Part shown: positions 1-9,942 of the stretch, in pieces | Layout: every line of letters starts with the position of its first letter | Position numbering within the stretch: the stretch's first letter is position 1 | Assembly (NCBI GenBank): GCA_032622095.1 | Contig: CP136066.1 | Span: forward strand, 96,493,319 to 96,557,318 | Length of the DNA: 64,000 bases | DNA from: Siphonodentalium dalli | Lineage: Eukaryota > Mollusca > Scaphopoda > Gadilida > Siphonodentaliidae | Direction: 5' to 3' | Made by a program: the position numbers and the translations under genes | The notes under the pieces: generated by a model | Told to the model about the DNA's origin: nothing | Seen by the model: only the letters and a program-made list of their open reading frames with translations | Database searches by the model: none

Positions 1-61
1 GCGTTCCTGTCTCGTTAAAATAGTTGGCATTTTAAATTTTCCATAACACTTTATAACTCTA

Positions 62-269
62 TGAATGTTCGATATGGACTATAGGTTGTTTGTCCGCAGT
101 AATTCACTTCAACAAACACGACTAACACTAGTCACATTGAGCTCAATCAACGTCAACTAACCCGCCGCTTTCTCACGGGCATAATCTTTGCAGCAAGAAA
201 ATATCAGAGTACAATTGTACCTGATATTTTCTTGCAGATATTTTCTTGCAGCTTCATCTGTACGCGCCC
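62..269 (+). repeat. Half-copy of a fold-back repeat
   Basis: This stretch matches the left arm of the palindromic repeat at 62529-62874. Both contain the landmark words TTGAGCTCAATCAACG, TCTCACGGGC and GCAGCAAGAAAATAT, then a doubled TTTTCTTGCAG. Only one arm is present. The match stops close to position 270, where the Academ-like transposon begins, so the transposon appears to have landed in or next to this repeat. No coding potential is seen. Confidence 0.7.
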
Positions 270-272
270 TAA

Positions 273-383
273 TAGTCCAGGCACATTAGACATAAAAATG
301 AGAAAGTAAGGAAAAAAATCGGAGAAAGCTGATTTTTTTATATGTTTCCGGGACACACATTGCGGATAAAGTGTGAAAAGTTA
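273..383 (+). repeat. Left terminal inverted repeat, outer part
   Basis: It holds the first two conserved blocks (17 and about 29 identical bases) shared with the complement of 11850-11920. It is cut off at 383 by the insertion whose TA duplication sits at 382-383. Confidence 0.7.
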
Positions 384-810
384 TGGAATCCTATTACGGC
401 CACTTGCTAATGGCGCTTTCGGCGCACTTTTTGTCGCTTTCGGCGCATCGCGCCGAAAGCGCCGAAAGCGACAAAATGTGCGCCGATCGGCGCACTTTTT
501 GTCGCTTTCGGCGCTTTCGGCGCGCGCGCCGAAAGCGACAAAAAGTGCGCCATTAGCGTTGTTTCGGCGCGCGCCGAAAGCGCCGAAAGCGCCGAAAGCG
601 ACAAAATGTGCGCCGATCGGCGCACTTTTTGTCGCTTTCGGCGCTTTCGGCGCGCGCGCCGAAAGCGACAAAAAGTGCGCCATTAGCGTTGTTTCGGCGC
701 GCGCCGAAAGCGCCGAAAGCGCCGAAAGCGCCGAAAGCGACAAAATGTGCGCACCGCGCCGAAAGCGACAGAAAGTGCGCCATTAGCGCGGTGCGCCATT
801 AGGGCATGTA
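384..810 (+). mobile_element. GC-rich hairpin MITE, left copy (inner end truncated)
   Basis: It starts with the terminal repeat TGGAATCCTATTACGGCC after a TA. The body is built from a few GC-rich words (GCGCCGAAAGC, CGACAAAAAGTGCGCC, ATTAGCG) in alternating orientation, making back-to-back perfect hairpins. The opposite terminal repeat is missing and the word pattern stops near 805. Long ORFs on both strands here are by-products of the repeated words, not genes. Confidence 0.75.
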
Positions 811-3109
811 TACAATTAAGTATGTGATCAGCCCAGCAGGGGTGCCGGAAGAGGGGGCAGCTGATCCCCTGCCCTTGACCAAGGGGGCAGGACTTGCCCT
901 TTTTCTGGAGACAGAAAATGCTGTGTTTAATCTCGTGTTTTTATAGCAAAATGTAACTTTTTGGGTCCAAATACCACCAATTTCACAAGGAATATTAATT
1001 TTTTGTCAAAAACGGCCATAAAAACCGACAAATACCTTTAAAATAGGGATTTTTGCCACAATGAATTTATGGTTGTTTTTTCCGAGTTTGCGGAGAAAAT
1101 TTCCTTTTTTGGGCAGAAAAGTGCCATTTTTGTAGGCTCTCCCCCCCCCCCCGATGCCCTTGGATGCTCCCGGCACCTCAGTGCAGATCGGACATGGCCA
1201 TATGTGTACAATGTATAGGCCTATGTATCAATTTTAAAAGGGAGGGGCTGAATTTTGCTGTAGATACACCTCTAAATGCTATAATTTGTCATTATTCAGA
1301 TTTAAAATTATTTATTAATATGGTACTTAACACATGTATGAATTTTCACTATAAATGAGTCTAAATATAGTCAAGTGATTAGTATGCATACATTTGAGCA
1401 ACTTTTTAAGTGAGTGTTGCCGCATGTAATTAAATGTAATATAATGAAAAAGTCTGTTAATAATTGAACACCACAACTGACTGTCACTAGCTGTGATAGA
1501 CTTGCAGTGAATATATTGATTGAGTAATTGGCAATCATGAATATTTTTGTGGGACAAACCCCAGCTTCTGGCATGATTCAGGGTACGTTCATACGCTGGC
1601 AAGTTTGCAAGGTACATTTTTGTGGGCATTTCGTCATAGAAAACCACATGGTGCCAGAATATGAACGGAAATATGCACCTAACATGCATCTTTACCAGAG
1701 CGAAAGACATCGGAAGTAACATTTATATAGTTCCACTTGTACTACCAGTGCTACCTCCAAATACCTGTATGATTTATTCTTGTGAGATAATTTGCATGAT
1801 ATTTACAGGCAAATTCCGGTAGCATCGTTACCAGTGGAACTACAGAGATTTATTTCGCACGTATACTAGTAGTTAGCCCCCCAACTTTGGTCAAAAGTAT
1901 AACAGTTGGAAATTTCATACTTGCCAAAACATTAGTTGGAAATTTCACACCAACAATAGGTGAAATATGTTCTTGTAGTTTGATTATAAAACAATTTATT
2001 GGGGGGGGGGGGGGAAATGTTCCTATGTTTGGTAAAAACTTTGGACAGAAATGGTCATCAGTTGGAAATTTTCCAACCTTAGGGGGGGGTAACAGATTGG
2101 AAATTTCCAACACTTGGAAAGCTTGTGTCCTGGTCCCTCCCCCGTGGCCAGTCAAAAACTTCTAGTTAATTTAAGAAAACAATATTGTCATACATTTGGT
2201 CAACATTGTCATTGGAATTGTCATCAGTTGAAAATTTTCCAACCTAAGTGGGGGGTGTAGGGTTTAAATTTACAACGGTAGGAAGGCTTGAGGCTAGTGT
2301 AGATGTTACGATTTCAAAATTTTCTTGTTAAGATTTCTAAATTTTCGCACACCGGATCGAACCATGGTCGGCCCGGTGTGTCATTGCCCCACATCCACAT
2401 GGCCAATACAAAACTGCTAATTAGTTTAGCAAAACAATATTTTACTACATTTGGTCAAATTTGTGGACAGAAACGGTCATCACTTCCAACCTGAGGGGAG
2501 TATGAGGTTTGAAATTTTCAAATAACTAATAAATGTTCAGGTTAAAATATCTGTCAATGTTCTCATACCAGGAATATAGAAATATAAAACCATGGCTTAT
2601 GAATATATTAGAAATTAGGCCTGACTGAGGTTCAAGGGGGGGGGGGTGCAAATGGAATTATTCAAAAACTTGTGTTGGTCTGATTCTGACTAAAGGGGGG
2701 ATGCAGTTGGAATTTCCCAAGGTGGACACCCCCCCCCCCAAACATGTAGTTGAAATTGAAGTCAGAAGAACCCCTCCCCCCAGATTGTGCCATGAAACTT
2801 TACTCTGCATAGTGCTTGTAGAGATATTATTCCATCAGTGCAAAACATGGGAACTTTTTTTATGTTCTAACATGGAACTTTATAACATTGAACAAACAAG
2901 GCAGAGAACATGTTGGACTCTCCGTTACCACATCCCTGCATCCATGCGAATGGGGGGGGGGGGTTCAGGAGCTGTGGCTTTTGAAGTTCACTCACCTAAT
3001 TGTAATTCCATATTTCTGATAAAACTTATAGATAATTTCACGGTGTGTAAAATTTAGAAAAAAATTGTCAACAATAAACGCCTCCATTTTAATGGCATAC
3101 AGAAGTTAC
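811..3109 (+). repeat. Passenger DNA: TTGGAAATTTCCAA-family repeats with poly-C/G tracts
   Basis: No gene is seen. Positions 1850-2520 are an inverted, diverged copy of the 722-bp unit at 35819-37260, sharing landmarks such as the palindromic GGCCCGGTGTG segment and TTGGAAATTTCCAAC. Homopolymer runs occur at 1141-1152 (C), 2001-2014 (G), 2636-2646 (G), 2729-2739 (C) and 2952-2963 (G). Positions 811-1840 are AT-rich with no recognised feature. Confidence 0.6.
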
Positions 3110-3111
3110 TA

Positions 3112-3535
3112 TGGAATCCTATTACGGCCACTTGCTAATGGCGCTTTCGGCGCACTTTTTGTCGCTTTCGGCGCATCGCGCCGAAAGCGCCGAAAGCGAC
3201 AAAAAGTGCGCCATTAGCGTTGTTTCGGCGCGCGCCGAAAGCGCCGAAAGCGACAAAATGTGCGCCGATCGGCGCACTTTTTGTCGCTTTCGGCGCTTTC
3301 GGCGCGCGCCGAAATAACGCTAATGGCGCACATTTTGTCGCTTTCGGCGCACCGCGCCGAAAGCGCCGAAAGCGACAAATAGTGCGCCGTTACGGCGCAC
3401 TTTTTGTCGCTTTCGGCGCTTTCGGCGCTTTCGGCGCGTTACTAATGGCGCACTTTTTGTCGCTTTCGGCGCTTTCGGCGCATCGCGCCGAAAGCGCCGA
3501 AAGCGCCATTAGCAAGTGGCCGTAATAGGATTCCA
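3112..3535 (+). mobile_element. GC-rich hairpin MITE, complete copy
   Basis: It has perfect terminal inverted repeats of about 40 bases (TGGAATCCTATTACGGCC onwards) with TA on both sides. The interior repeats the same GC-rich words as the 384-810 copy in inverted pairs and can fold into a chain of hairpins. It is 424 bp and non-coding. Its composition is strikingly GC-rich against the AT-rich surroundings. Confidence 0.8.
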
Positions 3536-3537
3536 TA

Positions 3538-3640
3538 AAAAGTCCCCGCGAATCCGAGTTGAGCTTTTTTAGTTATAGCGTTTTTTTGATGAAAAAAAAA
3601 ATTGAAAAAAAAATTCGACCCAGCTCCATATTTCTCATTC
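3538..3640 (+). repeat. Left terminal inverted repeat, inner part
   Basis: This continues the left terminus of the Academ-like element after the insertion. AAAAGTCCCC and AATCCGAGTTGAGC match the complement of 11796-11830, followed by A/T-rich imperfect similarity. Confidence 0.65.
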
Positions 3641-4238
3641 TTATTCGCCTTAGTAGGGTGAGAATCATAAATATCGTGCTGAATTATATTGAGAATACAT
3701 ATCCCCAACAGAAAATGCCAACTTTGTACCAATCCTCACACTCAATGGTGAAATATTCACGAAAATGTACAAAATTACGAAAAAAAAATTAATTGTTTTC
3801 ATACACACAACGGTACACAACGTCCATTAAATCAAATCTACGACTACTTTGGGAGTTAAATTATATATCAAAAATTGCAGAAAAGCAGTGGCTTTATAAT
3901 GATATATAACAATAGTCATTTATTCCATAATGAACTGGTGAAACGTGTGAAATATTAACCATACCCCCTAAACTCAAATTCAAACGGCATCGACTTTTCT
4001 CATTCAATTTCCTGATGAAAGTCGTTCAAGGCTATATTGCATCAAAAAGAGCGTTGTTCGCCTACACTCAAGATGCATTGGCATGTAATGTGTGCACGCC
4101 CTTTATAAACAAATTTGTTACGACAACGCTCTTTAATTCCGCATTCCAGGTCTGTCCATTGCACAATTTGCTCTGTTCAGTATTGGACACTCCGCATTTG
4201 ATGCCTAGATATTGAAACCAATGATCCCTTGATAGATA
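3641..4238. other. Transposon interior without recognised features
   Basis: AT-rich sequence between the left terminal repeat and the internal inverted repeat. I see no convincing ORF or repeat. Confidence 0.5.
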
Positions 4239-4261
4239 CATATGGGGACATGACAATCTGC

Positions 4262-4671
4262 GGAATGGGATGGAATATGGAATAGAACGACAATCTGCGG
4301 AACAGAATTTCAAATTGCGTGGAACGGCCGATATCTCGAGGAATACAGGGCGTATGGCGCTCATGTTGGTGTCTAACGAAAGGCCCACATTCGCCCTATC
4401 CACACATATTAACCCCGCCACTGACCGGACACCAGAAGTTGCATTATTTGATCGAAAACTGACCTAACATGGGGTGAAATTTGGGATAGCATGGCAATCT
4501 GCGGAACGGAATTTCAAATTGCGTGGAACGGCCGATATCTCGAGGAATACAGGGCGTAGGGCGCTCATTTTGGTGTCTAACGAAAGGCCGATATTCGCCA
4601 TATCCACACATATTAACCCCGGACACCGGAAGTTGCATTATTCGGTCGAAAACTGACCTAACATAAAATGC
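4262..4671 (+). repeat. Two tandem 204-bp units (left arm)
   Basis: Units starting at about 4270 and 4474 share CAATCTGCGGAAC, GTGGAACGGCCGATATCTCG and GAAAACTGACCTAACAT. Each unit is open in one frame for up to about 65 codons. That is a consequence of a 204-bp (68-codon) period without stops and is weak evidence for a protein. Confidence 0.75.
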
Positions 4672-6355
4672 CACAAACACGAAAAACTGCGTTCGACATT
4701 AATGTTTAGAATTTAGATTTCTCGACGAATACGCTAGCAAACACCAAGTTTTAGGTATCAAATAACGCAGTGGAATACTGTGCACTCGTTTTTATCTACA
4801 ATATGGCTGTTTTAGTGCGAAAACTGTAATAGCGAAACGCAAACAAGCGCCGATAAAACAGCTAAAAATAGACTCGATGTTTACATTTACACGATCGATT
4901 TCAGCTGGTATATTCAATATAATGGGGCGTATAGTATATCAAAATGTAGGATTAGACACAGGGAATGTATTTTTTTCCAAATGGGTCCACCACGCGGTGA
5001 AATTGTTGCAGAAATTCGCTCCAAAATATTCGCACTTCAGTTGTGACTAAAAGCCCAGATGCCGGAGCCCGGCGACTAAAAGCCAAGTTACAAAATAGAT
5101 TAACTGGTTTGAACGCATGAATATGTCAATGGTCAGACTGTTGGAAATAATACCCAATTTTTTTTATAGACTTATATAAACACTTACGTGTGAAACTCGA
5201 ATTTTAATTAAATCCATGATTGTGTAGTCTCTCGTATATCACGAACACTGCGCGCACACATTTTATTGGAATACATGCCATCTTTGCCTTGTGTTTTGTT
5301 TAGTTTAGTTTTTTTGGCGACCAAAGATGAGATGTGTTCGCACCACACTGTGCTAAGGCCAATGAAATCACTGAATTTCAGATTATCAGCTTAACCGCAT
5401 TATTTCATTAGTATCTGAAGCAAATTAATGAACACCATAAACAATAGAAAATTAACACAGCTCTTCGTGCGGGATAATCTTTAAAGCCAGTGACACCTCA
5501 GTCATCCTGACAGACTGTACAAACATAATGATAATGGGGCATTATGCATCATGAATATTTTTGTTAATTGGAATTGTCAAATCTAACATGCATGTTGTGG
5601 CTTCTAAGTAAACAAATTACCAGTTTTTTTAAATGGAGGCATGATGTTAAAGGACTCTTAGTTGCAATTAAGACCCTCGCAATAAATGCTTCAACAAACG
5701 CTCTTTATTGACTACCCTATACATGTTCTATGTATACTATAGGGCGACTGTATATACACAGACGGTATAGATAACTTTTAAGAGTGTTAACAATATTTTA
5801 TTAGAACGAAAAAACAGAACGTCACATTTACAATGTATACATAGAAAAATAACAAATAGTTCAAATGGCGATATGATAACAAGCAACAAGCAATATTCAT
5901 GCGTTCAAACCAGTTAATCTATTTTGTAACTTGGCTTTTAGTCGCCGGGCTCCGGCATCTGGGCTTTTAGTCACAACTGAAGTGCGAATATTTTGGAGCG
6001 AATTTCTGCAACAATTTCACCGCGTGGTGGACCCATTTGGAAAAAAATACATTCCCTGTGTCTAATCCTACATTTTGATATACTATACGCCCCATTATAT
6101 TGAATATACCAGCTGAAATCGATCGTGTAAATGTAAACATCGAGTCTATTTTTAGCTGTTTTATCGGCGCTTGTTTGCGTTTCGCTATTACAGTTTTCGC
6201 ACTAAAACAGCCATATTGTAGATAAAAACGAGTGCACAGTATTCCACTGCGTTATTTGATACCTAAAACTTGGTGTTTGCTAGCGTATTCGTCGAGAAAT
6301 CTAAATTCTAAACATTAATGTCGAACGCAGTTTTTCGTGTTTGTGGCATTTTATG

Positions 6356-6767
6356 TTAGGTCAGTTTTCGACCGAATAATGCAACTTCCGGTGTCCGTTC
6401 AGTGGCGGGGTTAATATGTGTGGATAGGGCGAATATCGGCCTTTCGTTAGACACCAAAATGAGCGCCCTACGCCCTGTATTCCTCGAGATATCGGCCGTT
6501 CCACGCAATTTGAAATTCTGTTCCGCAGATTGCCATGCTATCCCAAATTTCACCCCATGTTAGGTCAGTTTTCGATCAAATAATGCAACTTCTGGTGTCC
6601 GGTCAGTGGCGGGGTTAATATGTGTGGATAGGGCGAATGTGGGCCTTTCGTTAGACACCAACATGAGCGCCCTACGCCCTGTATCCCTCGAGATATCGGC
6701 CGTTCCACGCAATTTGAAATTCTGTTCCGCAGATTGTCGTTCTATTCCATATTCCATCCCATTCCGC
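6356..6767 (-). repeat. Two tandem 204-bp units (right arm, inverted)
   Basis: Inverted copies of the 4262-4671 units. They are candidate subterminal or regulatory repeats because they sit just upstream of the transposase gene. Confidence 0.75.
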
Positions 6768-6790
6768 AGATTGTCATGTCCCTACATATG

Positions 6791-6987
6791 TAATTTTGCC
6801 TGTTGTTGATTATTAGAGTCTTGTGTTATTTGTAGAACTGATCAGTTATGTTGTTGGCATATCACTTAGCGTTACCTGTTGATACCTTACGGTGACAACG
6901 AAGCAGGTCCGCACATTGATATCTGTTCTGTGGTATTGTACTTGAGTTTATTGTGTCTATCATCTTTTTTCTGTTGTGACTTTGGCA
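6791..6987 (+). promoter_or_regulatory. Presumed 5' leader/promoter of the transposase gene
   Basis: A non-repetitive stretch between the inverted-repeat arm and the first ATG of the transposase. No clear TATA box or initiator can be singled out, so the role is inferred from position only. Confidence 0.3.
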
Positions 6988-9942
6988 ATGGATAAATGTA
7001 TCAAATGTAACGATGAGTTGACCGGCTCGTCCGGAATAACTACACTTGGTGAGCGGGGTATAGAAAAGTTGGTTGCTGTAAGCGTCGAGCTTGGCGATAA
7101 TCTTTTTGCCGGTTCGAAGAAACCCACAGTTGGTGAGAAAATTCACAGATTCTGCTACAAGAATTATACACGGGAAAGTTCTGTAAGAAAAAGTAATAGA
7201 ATGTCTCTAGATGCAGCTGAATCTGACGAAGCTGGTCCATCTATGACAAAAAAATTGCGCTCTGATCAAGATGCTTTCAATTTTAAACTCCATTGTCTGT
7301 TCTGTGGAGAATCCGCCGACAAACAAACTCATATACCCGTTCAACGTAGAAGAGAAGTCCACACCGTTGAAACATTGACTCTTGTTGATAGTATCAGAAC
7401 CCGTTGTTTGAAACGTAGTGATGAATGGGGTGAGTCTGTACTTACTCGGATCGGTCGTGCTATCGATCTAGTGGCCGAGGAAGGTCGGTATCACCATGAT
7501 TGCTGGACAGGATTTGTCAGAGATAAGCCTGAGCGAACTCTTTCACGGGGTAGGCCTGTTGCAGACAAGAAAGCACTTGCATTCCATGAATTGTGTACCT
7601 TTATGGAGAACAGCGATGAGTGTCAGTTTTCCTTGAGCGAATTGGCAGAGACGTTTGAATCGTATCTTGGTGACGAAGTCGGTTACACAATTAAACATCT
7701 TAAAACCAAACTGCTTGAGCATTTCGGTAGTAGAATCTCTATTACAACACTGAGGTCCCTAAAAAATGTTGTCACATTCAGAGATTCATCAGACAAAATA
7801 CTATATGATTCGTGGTACTCAGACAAATGTACCAATGAAACCGATGAACGTATGCGCATCGTCAAGAAAGCATCGGCTATAGTCCGCGATGATATTCGGT
7901 CAACCATTTACGAGTGTGACGTTTATCCCAAACCCGATTCGTTATCTGTATCTAGTGATCTACTACCCGATACACTCCAAACCTTGTTACAAGGGATTGT
8001 TGCTCCGTCGCAGCGTGGGCAAAACATCCAAGCCAACCAGAGACGCGTGACAGCCATAGGTCAGTCTCTAATAAGTTCTTGTCGGCCCCGTTCATTCTTG
8101 TCACCAGTATTATTGTCGGTAGCAGTTTACATACATAGGAAATTCGCATCTCGGGAATTGATCGACATTCTGAATGGACTAATGTTCTCTTCTAGCTACC
8201 GGGAAGTTCAACAATACGTTCATTCTGTCATGATAAGCAAAGGTCCGTCGCCTAGACTTGCGAACTTCACACAATTCGTTTTCGATAACGCCGATTGTAA
8301 TGTGCGCACGCTAGATGGCAAGAATACTTTCCATAGTATGGGAGGCATCGCCTGTATAACTCCAAGCAGAGATCACACAGAAGAGTCTCCGATAAAACGA
8401 CTAACTGGTGATCATTCGAATATTGGCTCTGGTGAATTCGGGTACATCCCTTTGAAAGGTTACAGTAAACCAAGCAAATCGGGTCTTGACGAAATTGTGA
8501 TGAAGGATTTATCAACATTGGGTGAATCTGATCCGAAAAATTTGAAACTCGCAAAAACAGTCGACAGTCTTTGGTCTTTGACGCATGTACTGAGAGTACC
8601 TTGCCCATCTTGGGCTGGATATATGCACATTGTCACATCATCAGATGATTATGAAACAAGTGATGTCGAGATACTTCCCTTTATTAATTTTGATCCATCC
8701 AACCCGAGCACAATTTACACTGCTCTCATGTTTGCACAAACTGAATGTGAGAAACAGGGACTGAACGTTTGTCCAGTGACGTTTGACCAACCACTTTATA
8801 TCAAAGCAGTGGAGATTGTGTCTTCGTCAGATAAGTTGACAAAAGTTTTCGTTAGACTCGGCGGCTTCCATATGATTATGTCATATTTAGGGGCAATTGG
8901 TTCGATCATGGCTGGTAGCGGCTTGGATGAACTTTGGAGGACTGTTTATGCTGGTGGGTCAATCCATCATTTGATCAGTGGTCATGCATATTCAAGAGCA
9001 GTTCGTGCCCATTTGCTAACACAAATTGCCATTACAAAACTTGTGTTTGAAGAAAGCCGAACACTAGATAACATAGACTGCACAGAAGTCAATGAAATAT
9101 TCTGTGGACTTGCCAGAGGTGACTGTACAACAGCTGACGCTGTCAATCAAGAAAGTGTCAACCATCTACTGTCAAAATTACACGAACTGCTCCAGAATGC
9201 GTCCGTAGGACGCACAGGAAAGCTTTGGGTACAATACTACGAGCAAATAGGTCTTCTCCAGTTGTTCTTGAGAGCAGAGCGCACAGGCGACTGGGAACTC
9301 CACACATATTGTGTTCGCAATATGATTCCAGTATTTCACGCAGGTGGTCATTTTGCATACGCAAAAAGTTCTCATCTCTATTTGCAGCAGATGAATGAGC
9401 TAACAGAAATAATGCAACAGGATGATTTGAAGTTGTTCACTGAGAAAGGTTACTTTACCATAAGGCGCTCAGATAAATTCTGGGACGGGATATATTCTGA
9501 TCAGACCATAGAGCAGTGTTTAATGAGAATGTTCAAGCTCCCTGGTGGTCTCACACATGGCAGGGGAATAACCGATAGCACTGTTGCGAAATGGGTACAT
9601 GGACTACCTCTTTGCCTTCCGATATGTAATGCTCTCGAAAATTTTGTTAATGTTCACACTGGTCATGGCGAACAACATCGGGATCTCCGTCAAAGTTCAC
9701 AATTGACTGATGCCAATGATATCACCAAATTATTGAACTGGCTCAGAGTGCATTCCCCCTTTCAGATTAGAGATCCACTACAATTAGTCTCTATAGCGAC
9801 CGGGTTTGTGGCCGACGAAACTGTGAACTGTGACCAAGTTCGCAAAATTGGTGAATGTTGCGTATCGAATGTTGTAAGCAAAACGTTCAACAGCATCAAA
9901 CTACGACGTGTTGACACTGTGAAGTCCGTGGAAGTAAGGTAG
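6988..9942 (+). CDS. Academ-like DDE transposase
   Basis: A 984-residue ORF counted from the first ATG (6988); an upstream in-frame GTG at 6976 is less likely as a eukaryotic start. Two zinc-binding modules open the protein: C4-x2-C7 with H53-x2-C56, and C103-x2-C106 with H169-x2-C172. An RNase H-like core is suggested by FVFDNADCN (D433), FDQP (D600), then GDWELH (D768/E770) followed by the FHAGGHFAYAKSSHLYLQ block. These give candidate catalytic D, D and E residues. LPGGLTHGRG and AKWVHGLPLC follow near the C-terminus. The likely role is cutting and joining transposon ends in the nucleus. The nuclease/CXC region follows immediately in another frame and may belong to the same polypeptide. 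The ORF is intact over nearly 3 kb, which argues for recent activity. The family call is from motif layout and recollection of Academ. Confidence 0.75.
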   Translation: MDKCIKCNDELTGSSGITTLGERGIEKLVAVSVELGDNLFAGSKKPTVGEKIHRFCYKNYTRESSVRKSNRMSLDAAESDEAGPSMTKKLRSDQDAFNFKLHCLFCGESADKQTHIPVQRRREVHTVETLTLVDSIRTRCLKRSDEWGESVLTRIGRAIDLVAEEGRYHHDCWTGFVRDKPERTLSRGRPVADKKALAFHELCTFMENSDECQFSLSELAETFESYLGDEVGYTIKHLKTKLLEHFGSRISITTLRSLKNVVTFRDSSDKILYDSWYSDKCTNETDERMRIVKKASAIVRDDIRSTIYECDVYPKPDSLSVSSDLLPDTLQTLLQGIVAPSQRGQNIQANQRRVTAIGQSLISSCRPRSFLSPVLLSVAVYIHRKFASRELIDILNGLMFSSSYREVQQYVHSVMISKGPSPRLANFTQFVFDNADCNVRTLDGKNTFHSMGGIACITPSRDHTEESPIKRLTGDHSNIGSGEFGYIPLKGYSKPSKSGLDEIVMKDLSTLGESDPKNLKLAKTVDSLWSLTHVLRVPCPSWAGYMHIVTSSDDYETSDVEILPFINFDPSNPSTIYTALMFAQTECEKQGLNVCPVTFDQPLYIKAVEIVSSSDKLTKVFVRLGGFHMIMSYLGAIGSIMAGSGLDELWRTVYAGGSIHHLISGHAYSRAVRAHLLTQIAITKLVFEESRTLDNIDCTEVNEIFCGLARGDCTTADAVNQESVNHLLSKLHELLQNASVGRTGKLWVQYYEQIGLLQLFLRAERTGDWELHTYCVRNMIPVFHAGGHFAYAKSSHLYLQQMNELTEIMQQDDLKLFTEKGYFTIRRSDKFWDGIYSDQTIEQCLMRMFKLPGGLTHGRGITDSTVAKWVHGLPLCLPICNALENFVNVHTGHGEQHRDLRQSSQLTDANDITKLLNWLRVHSPFQIRDPLQLVSIATGFVADETVNCDQVRKIGECCVSNVVSKTFNSIKLRRVDTVKSVEVR

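Larger units (their letters stand above)
384..3535 (+). mobile_element. Composite insertion bounded by two GC-rich MITEs
   Basis: The insert begins TGGAATCCTATTACGGCC and ends with the exact reverse complement, with TA on both sides (382-383, 3536-3537). Removing it rejoins the broken terminal repeat of the host transposon, because 3538-3570 continues with AAAAGTCCCC and AATCCGAGTTGAGC. The two ends are related GC-rich hairpin MITEs and about 2.3 kb of unrelated AT-rich repeat DNA lies between. The TA duplication fits Tc1/mariner-type or similar mobilisation. A stepwise origin by two insertions plus recombination is also possible. Confidence 0.6.
4239..6790. repeat. Large internal inverted repeat (arms ~0.89 kb)
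   Basis: Positions 4239-5124 are the near-perfect reverse complement of 5893-6790. The main difference is a 10-base deletion in the left arm near 4621. The 768-bp spacer (5125-5892) is unique and non-coding. The outer 4262-4671 and 6356-6767 parts of the arms each hold two tandem 204-bp units. The right arm ends about 190 bp upstream of the transposase start, so it may be the 5' control region of the transposon. Alternatively, the structure is the footprint of a second, inverted copy of the element's 5' end. Confidence 0.85.

Noticed and set aside
373-802. Overlapping long ORFs on both strands in the GC-rich repeat (also 3111-3525)
   Set aside because: They are the translation of a few repeated GC-rich words lacking stops, present in several frames and both strands at once; not genes.
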